DNA from: DATARH01 sp035534535
GTDB taxonomy: Bacteria > Pseudomonadota > Alphaproteobacteria > ATCC43930 > CGMCC-115725
Direction: 5' to 3'
Assembly (NCBI GenBank): GCA_035534535.1
Contig: DATLRS010000129.1
Location: 1 to 11,416, forward strand
DNA length: 11,416 nt
The notes under the pieces: generated by a model
What the model saw: the letters and a program-made list of their open reading frames with translations, nothing else
Databases searched by the model: none
Told to the model about the DNA's origin: nothing
Translations under genes and position numbers: made by a program
Shown: one piece after another, positions 6,395 through 11,416 of the stretch
Position numbering within the stretch: the stretch's first letter is position 1
Layout: each line of letters begins with the position of its first letter

Positions 6395-7743
6395 GCGGCA
6401 CCTCGCTTGCGCGGCCGATCCCCGGGCCGATCCCCGGGCCGATCCCCCGGCGGCTTCCCCAGGGGATCGGCGAGCGGTTCGGCGAGCCAGTCGGGAATGC
6501 TGTCTTCCCCGAGCATTGCGGCATAACTCGGGCGGGGACGGATAACGGCAAACCGCCCGCCGGCCACCAGCACCTCCGGCACCAGGGGCCGGCTGTTGTA
6601 GGTCGAGCTCATCACCGCGCCATAGGCCCCGGCATTGGTCAGCGCCACCAGATCGTCGGCGGCGAGCGGTGGCAGATCGCGCGCCGTGGCGAAGGTGTCG
6701 CCGGTCTCGCAGACCGGCCCGACGACATCGACCGGCCGCACCACCGCGCCGGGGCCGGGCAGCCGCACCGGCACGATGTCGTGCCAGGCCTCGTACAAGG
6801 CCGGCCGGATCAGGTCGTTCATCGCCGCATCGAGAATGACGAACTGCCGGCTCGCGCCTTCCTTGAGGTAGACGACGCGCGCGACCAGCAGGCCGGCCGG
6901 GCCGCACAGCACCCTTCCGGGCTCGCAGGCGAGATCGAGATCGAGCCCGCCGAAAGCGTCGCGCACCAGCGCGGCATAATCGCGCGGCTCGGGCGGGGTC
7001 TCGGCGTGGTAGCGAATGCCGATGCCGCCACCGAGATCGAGCCGCCGCACGGCCAGGCCGTCGCGGCGCAGCTCGAGGACCAGTTCGGCGAGGCGCGCGA
7101 AGGCGGCGCGGAACGGCGCCAGGCTGACCAGCTGCGAGCCGATATGTACGGCGAGTCCGACCGGCTCGATCCCCGGCAATTCGCCGGCGAGGCGGTAGGC
7201 GGCGACGGCATCCTCGATATCGATGCCGAACTTGTTTTCGCGCTTGCCGGTGGCGATCTTGGCGTGGGTCAGCGCGTCGATGTCGGGGTTGACGCGGAGC
7301 GCGACCCGGGCCGTGTCGCCGCTTGCCGAGGCAATCTCGCTGAGCCGGTACAGCTCGGGGAGCGATTCGACGTTGATCTGATGGATCCGCGCGGCGAGCG
7401 CCGCCGCCAGCTCGGCGCCGGTCTTGCCGACCCCGGAAAACACGATGCGCTCGGGCGGGATGCCGGCCGCCAGCGCGCGCCGCAATTCGCCCTCTGAGAC
7501 GACATCGGCGCCGGCCCCGAGCCCGGCGAAGAGGCGCAGCACGGCGAGGTTCGAGTTCGCCTTGACCGCATAGCAGATCAGCGGAAAGTCGGGCGCGAAG
7601 GCCGCGGCAAAGCGGCGATAGCGGGCGGTCAGCGAGCCGGCGGAATAGACATAGAACGGCGTGCCGACCGCCGCGGCGATGCGCGCCAGCGGCACCTCCT
7701 CGGCGTAAAGCTCGCCGTCGCGGTAGGTAAACAGATCAGGCAC
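6391..7743 (-). CDS. lysA: Diaminopimelate decarboxylase
   Basis: Converts meso-diaminopimelate to L-lysine and CO2, the last step of lysine synthesis, in the cytoplasm with PLP. 450 residues from the GTG at 7743. The PLP lysine is K61 (CYAVKAN), HIGSQ is at 200-204, the glycine loop GGG at 238-240, EPGR at 274-277, and the cross-subunit catalytic CETGD at 345-349. The GTG start is supported by the usual opening (FTYRDGEL at residues 5-12) and AGGA nine nt upstream; it overlaps the lptM stop by 8 nt. The conserved enzyme ends around W419 (SIPDWL); the last 30 residues are an unusual tail with GDRP repeats and a basic end, produced by a 12-bp repeat. Its stop overlaps the next gene's ATG. Confidence 0.96.
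   Translation of the reverse strand: MPDLFTYRDGELYAEEVPLARIAAAVGTPFYVYSAGSLTARYRRFAAAFAPDFPLICYAVKANSNLAVLRLFAGLGAGADVVSEGELRRALAAGIPPERIVFSGVGKTGAELAAALAARIHQINVESLPELYRLSEIASASGDTARVALRVNPDIDALTHAKIATGKRENKFGIDIEDAVAAYRLAGELPGIEPVGLAVHIGSQLVSLAPFRAAFARLAELVLELRRDGLAVRRLDLGGGIGIRYHAETPPEPRDYAALVRDAFGGLDLDLACEPGRVLCGPAGLLVARVVYLKEGASRQFVILDAAMNDLIRPALYEAWHDIVPVRLPGPGAVVRPVDVVGPVCETGDTFATARDLPPLAADDLVALTNAGAYGAVMSSTYNSRPLVPEVLVAGGRFAVIRPRPSYAAMLGEDSIPDWLAEPLADPLGKPPGDRPGDRPGDRPRKRGAA
6413..6448. repeat. 12-bp tandem repeat at the 3' end of lysA
   Basis: Three units of GGCCGATCCCCG (6413-6424, 6425-6436, 6437-6448, the last with one mismatch). On the coding strand it encodes repeated Gly-Asp-Arg-Pro (residues about 433-444) in a tail beyond the usual LysA end. 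It lies 37 bp from the unrelated 15-bp array in the next gene. Confidence 0.8.
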
Positions 7744-7870
7744 CCGGATAAGTCCTGGGATAGGTGTTGGGGACGCCGGGCGGCGGCTGCGGCGGGCCCT
7801 TGCGGCCACAACCGGCGAGCGCAACGGCGACGACGAGCACGACCAGCGCCCAGGCGATCTTGCCTCTCAT
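7736..7870 (-). CDS. lptM: Small LptM/YifL-type outer-membrane lipoprotein
   Basis: 44 residues, in the gap between argH and lysA. It opens MRGKIAWALV, has a hydrophobic stretch to residue 18 and the lipobox LAGC, with the lipidated Cys at 21, then GRKGPPQPPP, the CG-KGP-PP pattern of the YifL/LptM family. The mature part is a short Pro-rich peptide of 24 residues. In E. coli LptM assists assembly and disulfide maturation of LptD, the lipopolysaccharide exporter. Similar lipoproteins precede dapF in E. coli and lysA in Pseudomonas, so the lysA context fits. ATG 7870 overlaps the argH stop by 4 nt, AGAGG lies eight nt upstream, and the stop overlaps lysA by 8 nt. That it does the same job as E. 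coli LptM is inference. Confidence 0.85.
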   Translation of the reverse strand: MRGKIAWALVVLVVAVALAGCGRKGPPQPPPGVPNTYPRTYPGA

Positions 7871-9291
7871 CGTAAAAACCTCTGGCGCGCGGCAGCGGCC
7901 GCTTCACGCACCCGCGCGGGGGCAGTGCCGCCAAAGCTGGTGCGGCTGGCGACCGAGCGCTCGACCGCGAGCGCCTCATAGACCGCCGGGGTGATGGCGG
8001 GCTCGACGGCCTGCAATTCGGCGAGCGGCAATTCGGCGAGGGTGCAGCCCCTCGCCTCCGCGCGCTTGACGATCTCGCCGGTGATGTGGTGGGCGCGGCG
8101 GAACGGCAGGCCAAGCGCCCGCACCAGCCAGTCGGCGAGGTCGGTCGCGGTGCTGAAGCCGCGCGACGCGGCATCGCGCAGCCGGTCGCGCTCGGGGCGC
8201 ATGTCGCGCACCATCCCGGCGCTCGCGGCGAGACACAATTCGAGCGCGTCGGCCGCCTCGAACACCGGCACCTTGTCTTCCTGCATGTCCTTTTGATAGG
8301 CGAGCGGCAGCCCCTTCATCACCGTCAGCAATGCAATCAGCGAGCCGTTGAGCCGCCCGGTCTTGGCGCGCACCAGTTCGGCGGCGTCGGGGTTGCGCTT
8401 TTGCGGCATGATCGAACTGCCGGTGGTGAACGCATCGCTCAACCGGATGAAGCCGAAGGCGTCGCTCGCCCACAGCACGATCTCCTCGGCAAAGCGCGAC
8501 AGGTGCGTGCCGGCCAATGCTGCCGCGGCAAGAAATTCGATCGCGAAATCGCGGTCCGAGACCGCATCGAGCGAGTTGGCCGCTGGCCGCGCAAAGCCGA
8601 GCGCCGCCGCCGTCATCGTACGGTCGATCGGAAAGGCGGTGCCGGCCAGCGCCGCGGCGCCGAGCGGGCACTCGTTGAGCCGGCGCCGGCAATCGGCAAA
8701 GCGGCCGCGGTCGCGCCCCAGCATTTCGACATAGGCCAGCAGGTGATGGCCGAACGTCACCGGCTGGGCGATCTGCAGATGGGTGAAGCCCGGCATGACG
8801 GCGTCGGCATAAGCGTCGGCCTGGTCGATCAGGGCCGCCTGCAAATCGCGCATCGCCCCCTCGATGCGGTCGATCGCGCCGCGCACCCACAGGCGGAAAT
8901 CGGTCGCGACCTGGTCGTTGCGCGAGCGCGCGGTGTGCAGCCGGCCGGCGGCGGGGCCGATCAACTCGGCGAGGCGCGCCTCGATATTGAGGTGGATGTC
9001 CTCGTTCGCCTCGCTGAAGACAAACGTGCCGGCCGCGATCTCGGCGTGGATTTGCGCTAGACCGCCGGCGATCGCGGCGCCATCTTCGGGCGACAGGATC
9101 GCTTGCGCGATGAGCATCGCGCAATGCGCCTGCGACCCGGCGATATCCTCGGCGTAGAGGCGCCTGTCAAAATCGATCGAGGCATTGATGCGGCGCATGA
9201 TCGCGGCCGGACCGCCCGCGAAGCGGCCACCCCATAACGGGTTCGCCGAGGGATTGCTCTGGTTAGGCACCGTCGCGCTCGTGCTCCTCAT
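7867..9291 (-). CDS. argH: Argininosuccinate lyase
   Basis: Splits argininosuccinate to arginine and fumarate, the last step of arginine synthesis; cytoplasmic homotetramer of the fumarase/aspartase superfamily. 474 residues from the ATG at 9291. LWGGRF at 19-24 is the standard opening, TARSRNDQ is at 120-127, the catalytic His segment FTHLQIAQP at 169-177 (H171), and the signature loop GSSIMPQKRNPD with catalytic Ser at 291-302. Start is uncertain: GTG 9270 (467 residues) is the only other option upstream of LWGGRF, and neither has a well-placed ribosome binding site. Either start overlaps the oppositely oriented TlpA-type gene. First gene of the operon; its TGA overlaps the lptM ATG. Confidence 0.95.
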   Translation of the reverse strand: MRSTSATVPNQSNPSANPLWGGRFAGGPAAIMRRINASIDFDRRLYAEDIAGSQAHCAMLIAQAILSPEDGAAIAGGLAQIHAEIAAGTFVFSEANEDIHLNIEARLAELIGPAAGRLHTARSRNDQVATDFRLWVRGAIDRIEGAMRDLQAALIDQADAYADAVMPGFTHLQIAQPVTFGHHLLAYVEMLGRDRGRFADCRRRLNECPLGAAALAGTAFPIDRTMTAAALGFARPAANSLDAVSDRDFAIEFLAAAALAGTHLSRFAEEIVLWASDAFGFIRLSDAFTTGSSIMPQKRNPDAAELVRAKTGRLNGSLIALLTVMKGLPLAYQKDMQEDKVPVFEAADALELCLAASAGMVRDMRPERDRLRDAASRGFSTATDLADWLVRALGLPFRRAHHITGEIVKRAEARGCTLAELPLAELQAVEPAITPAVYEALAVERSVASRTSFGGTAPARVREAAAAARQRFLR

Positions 9292-9826
9292 TGCGCTGTC
9301 GCCGGCTGGCGCCATCGCGCAAGACAGTATGCGGCTCGGCGAGTTTATCCCGGCAACGCCGCCGCAGCCAGCGCCAGCGGTCGCCTTCACCGATGACGCC
9401 GGCAAGCCCGCGAGCCTCGCCGATTTCAAGGGCAAGCCGACGGTCGTCAACCTGTGGGCCACCTGGTGCCAGCCGTGCCTGCACGAGATGCCCTCGCTCG
9501 TCCGCCTGCAAGCGCATTTCGCCGGCCGGCTCACCGTCGCCGCGGTCGCCGAGGACCATGGCGGCGCCAAGCAGGTCGCGCCATTTGTCGCCAAGCTGGG
9601 GCTGACAAAGCTCGCCATCTATCTCGACCCGCAGGCCGCGCTCGGCCACGCCCTACGGGTTCGCGGGCTGCCGACAAGCATCGTCCTCGACGCCGAGGGC
9701 AGGGTGGTCGGGTCGGTCGAAGGCGCTGCGGATTGGGGTTCGGCCAAGATGCTCGCGGTGTTGCAGCCGCTGCTGCACAACGGCGCAGGGGCGTTCCAGC
9801 ACGCGCTCAAGCATGCGGCGCGCTGA
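9188..9826 (+). CDS. TlpA-type thiol-disulfide oxidoreductase (thioredoxin fold, exported)
   Basis: 212 residues. A signal or anchor segment (hydrophobic 23-37, possible cleavage after A44 in AGAIAQD) is followed by a thioredoxin-like domain: LADFKGKPTVVNLWATWC with active site WCQPC (C94, C97), and the cis-Pro in GLPTS (P162). It probably reduces disulfides in the periplasm, as TlpA/ResA-family proteins do; the partner is unknown. ATG 9188 was chosen because GAGG lies five nt upstream; ATG 9197 and TTG 9254 are alternatives. With the chosen start the first 104 nt are antisense to argH, so the signal peptide is encoded opposite the ArgH N-terminus. The last 20 nt overlap the hydrolase gene. 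Confidence 0.88.
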   Translation: MRRMIAAGPPAKRPPHNGFAEGLLWLGTVALVLLIALSPAGAIAQDSMRLGEFIPATPPQPAPAVAFTDDAGKPASLADFKGKPTVVNLWATWCQPCLHEMPSLVRLQAHFAGRLTVAAVAEDHGGAKQVAPFVAKLGLTKLAIYLDPQAALGHALRVRGLPTSIVLDAEGRVVGSVEGAADWGSAKMLAVLQPLLHNGAGAFQHALKHAAR

Positions 9827-10532
9827 GCACCTCGTGGAGGAACTGGCCGCCGTGCTGCAGCCCCTCGGGGTCGATCGCATGCTCGACGCCGGGGCAGGTC
9901 AGCGTCTCGACCGGGACCTCGGCAGCGCGCAGCGCGCTTTCGGCCTCGGCCAGCGAGGCGAACGGCACCAGCGGGTCGTCGGTGCCGTGGACCAAGAGGA
10001 CGCGCGGCCGCGAGCGCAACTCGCCCGGCAGCCGGTCGGCCGCGATCAGCCGGCCGGAATAGCCGAGGATGCCGGCCAGCGGCTTGGCACGGCGCAGCCC
10101 GACATAGAGCGACATCATCGTGCCCTGCGAAAAGCCGACCAATGCCGCCTCGCTCGCGTCGAGCCCGCGGCTCTGCAACGCCTCGTCGATGAAGGCGTCG
10201 AGCAGCGGCGCGGCGGCGCGCACCCCGGCCAGCATCGCCGATGGGCTGCGGTCCTGCACGCTGAACCACTGGTAGCCGTAGGGCGCCATGTCGCAGGGAA
10301 AGGGCGCATTCGGCGAAACGAATTCCGCCTCGGGGACGAGGCGCCCCCAATATTGCTGCAACCCGATCAGGTCGTTGCCGTCGGCGCCGAGGCCGTGCAG
10401 CAGAATGACGAGACGGCTGGGCTTGCCGCCGGCAAGCGGCGGGCGGGCGGGACCGGAGAGGGCCATCGGCATCGGGGCGGCCTTTTTTCTGCGGAACGGA
10501 AACATCGCCGGCAGGGATAGCCGATCCCACAT
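9807..10532 (-). CDS. Alpha/beta hydrolase of the carboxylesterase/phospholipase (YpfH-like) family
   Basis: 241 residues, a single cytoplasmic-looking alpha/beta hydrolase domain with no signal peptide. The oxyanion-hole strand LVILLHGLGADGNDL is at 41-55, the nucleophile elbow GFSQG at 133-137 (S135), the acid in HGTDDPLVP (D185 or D186) and the His at H218 (GVEHAID). The block GYQWFSVQDRSP (86-97) is typical of the family. Substrate unknown; relatives hydrolyse short-chain esters or lysophospholipids. Start uncertain: ATG 10532 has a weak AGG nearby, while ATG 10505 (residue 10, MFPFRRKK) resembles the usual opening of such proteins. Its 3' end overlaps the TlpA-type gene by 20 nt, and it diverges from gluQ. 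Confidence 0.9.
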   Translation of the reverse strand: MWDRLSLPAMFPFRRKKAAPMPMALSGPARPPLAGGKPSRLVILLHGLGADGNDLIGLQQYWGRLVPEAEFVSPNAPFPCDMAPYGYQWFSVQDRSPSAMLAGVRAAAPLLDAFIDEALQSRGLDASEAALVGFSQGTMMSLYVGLRRAKPLAGILGYSGRLIAADRLPGELRSRPRVLLVHGTDDPLVPFASLAEAESALRAAEVPVETLTCPGVEHAIDPEGLQHGGQFLHEVLSAPHA

Positions 10533-10547
10533 AAGCCTGTCACCAGC

Positions 10548-10577
10548 CGATGCTCGCGTTTGTGGCGTGAGGCATCG
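10548..10577. promoter_or_regulatory. Long hairpin-forming inverted repeat between the hydrolase gene and gluQ
   Basis: CGATGCTCGCG (10548-10558) pairs with CGTGAGGCATCG (10566-10577) with one bulged G and one G-U pair, about 11 bp around a 7-nt loop. It occupies nearly half of the 65-bp divergent gap and stops five nt before the gluQ ribosome binding site. It could be an operator shared by the two genes or a 5'-leader structure limiting gluQ translation; no T-run follows. Chance pairing in GC-rich DNA is possible. Confidence 0.35.
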
Positions 10578-10582
10578 CAGCC

Positions 10583-10588
10583 AGGGGG
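10583..10588 (+). promoter_or_regulatory. Ribosome binding site of gluQ
   Basis: AGGGGG, nine nt before the TTG at 10598. It supports TTG as the gluQ start, since an in-frame TGA at 10568-10570 closes the frame upstream and no ATG or GTG lies between that stop and the first conserved motif. Confidence 0.6.
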
Positions 10589-10597
10589 CGCAGCCGC

Positions 10598-11416
10598 TTG
10601 TCTACCGATCCGCCCGGCGACCCCGTCGTCACCCGGTTTGCGCCGAGCCCGACCGGGTATCTGCATCTCGGGCATGTCCGTTCGGCATTTGAGGGCTGGC
10701 AGGCCGCGCGCGCGGCCGGCGGGCGCTTTCTGGTGCGCCTCGAAGACATCGACCGGACGCGCTGCCGCGACGAGTATGCCGACGCCATCCTCGAGGACCT
10801 CGCCTGGCTCGGCCTCGACTGGGACGGGAAGGTGCGTCGCCAATCGGAGCATTTTGCCGATTATCAGGCCGCCCTGGATCGGCTCGACGCCGCCGGGCTG
10901 CTCTATCCCTGTGTGTGCACCCGGCGAGAGATCCAGGCTGAGATCGCCCGCGCCGGCGTCGCGCCGCAGGGCGAAGTCGGGGCCTGTTATCCCGGCACCT
11001 GCCGCCGCCTCGGCATGACGCAGCGCGCGGCGCGGCGGGCCGGAGCGGCGGATTATGCGCTGCGCCTCGATGTCGGCGCGGCGCTCGAACGCACCGGGCC
11101 GCTCGAATGGTTCGAGGATGCCGAGCGGGTTGCCGCCGACCCGGCCGCGCTCGGCGACGTTGTGCTGGCCCGCAAGGAGGTGCCGACCAGCTATCATCTC
11201 GCGGTCACGCTCGATGACGCGCTGCAGGGCGTCAGCCTGGTGACGCGCGGCGCCGATCTGTTCGCCGCGACCCACATCCACCGCCTGTTGCAGGCGCTGC
11301 TCGGCTTGCCGACGCCGCGCTACCGGCACCATGCGCTCTTGACCGACGACGGTGGACGGCGCCTTGCCAAACGCGACGGTGCGCTGACGGTGCGAGCGAT
11401 GCGGCAGGCCGGGATG
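10598..11416 (+). CDS. gluQ: Glutamyl-Q tRNA(Asp) synthetase, nearly complete (3' end cut by the window)
   Basis: Attaches glutamate to queuosine at position 34 of tRNA(Asp). It is a GluRS catalytic-core paralogue lacking the anticodon-binding domain. 273 codons are present, probably about 20-30 short of the end. From the TTG start the protein reads MSTDPPGDPVVTRFAPSPTG; the HIGH-type motif HLGH is at 23-26, the family zinc ligands C105, C107, Y131 and C135 (CVC and YPGTC) are intact, and the KMSKS-equivalent KRDGA is at 258-262. HIHRLLQALL is also typical. TTG is the only usable start after the in-frame TGA at 10568. Full-length GluRS is excluded by the YPGTC zinc site and the KRDGA motif. 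It is divergent from the hydrolase gene. Confidence 0.93.
   Translation, partial: MSTDPPGDPVVTRFAPSPTGYLHLGHVRSAFEGWQAARAAGGRFLVRLEDIDRTRCRDEYADAILEDLAWLGLDWDGKVRRQSEHFADYQAALDRLDAAGLLYPCVCTRREIQAEIARAGVAPQGEVGACYPGTCRRLGMTQRAARRAGAADYALRLDVGAALERTGPLEWFEDAERVAADPAALGDVVLARKEVPTSYHLAVTLDDALQGVSLVTRGADLFAATHIHRLLQALLGLPTPRYRHHALLTDDGGRRLAKRDGALTVRAMRQAGM

Noticed and set aside
6321..6448. Closely spaced short repeats as a possible CRISPR array
   Set aside because: The units are 12 and 15 bp, directly adjacent without spacers, and encode in-frame peptide repeats.
7744..7824. A longer LysA starting at an upstream in-frame start (27 extra residues)
   Set aside because: Those residues are Arg/Pro-rich and lie inside the lptM coding sequence. 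GTG 7743 gives the standard LysA opening with a ribosome binding site.
7744..7870. A lysine riboswitch or separate promoter ahead of lysA
   Set aside because: The region is entirely coding for the lptM-type lipoprotein, with stop-start overlaps on both sides, leaving no space for a leader.

Overview
The window looks like chromosomal core DNA from a very GC-rich alphaproteobacterium. The best lineage evidence is a full-length member of the TIGR02302/DUF4175 family, which is essentially confined to Alphaproteobacteria, sitting directly after lysA. Genes are packed with almost no spacer, GTG and TTG starts are common, and no phage, transposon, CRISPR or RNA gene is visible. I cannot name the genus.

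Region 1 (1-3702, minus strand) is a branched-chain amino acid type (HAAT family) ABC importer operon in the order livG, livF, livH, livM, then the start of a Tat-type substrate-binding protein gene that leaves the window at its left edge. livG/livF and livH/livM each share a 4-nt ATGA overlap, and livF/livH are 13 nt apart. The 5' end of livG is unclear: the best ribosome binding site drives a 15-codon reading frame in a different phase.

Region 2 (3703-3853) is the only sizeable gap on this side. It holds a perfect 7-bp inverted repeat next to a -35-like TTGACT, a candidate control site for the importer.

Region 3 (3854-9291, minus strand) is a tightly coupled operon: argH (last step of arginine synthesis), a 44-residue lipoprotein of the LptM/YifL type, lysA (last step of lysine synthesis) and the large membrane-anchored TIGR02302 protein. 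Junction overlaps are 4, 8 and 4 nt. Two different minisatellites, coding in frame, lie on either side of the lysA/TIGR02302 junction.

Region 4 (9188-11416) holds a TlpA-type thiol-disulfide protein (plus strand) whose 5' end overlaps the 5' end of argH on the opposite strand, a carboxylesterase/phospholipase-family hydrolase (minus strand) whose 3' end overlaps the TlpA gene by 20 nt, and, divergent from the hydrolase, the glutamyl-Q tRNA(Asp) synthetase gene gluQ, which starts at TTG and is cut by the right edge.

Most of the window is well-understood housekeeping. The least understood piece is the TIGR02302 protein, translationally coupled to two genes tied to the cell envelope (lysA through meso-diaminopimelate, lptM through outer-membrane lipopolysaccharide export). 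I found no convincing sign of a wholly new system.
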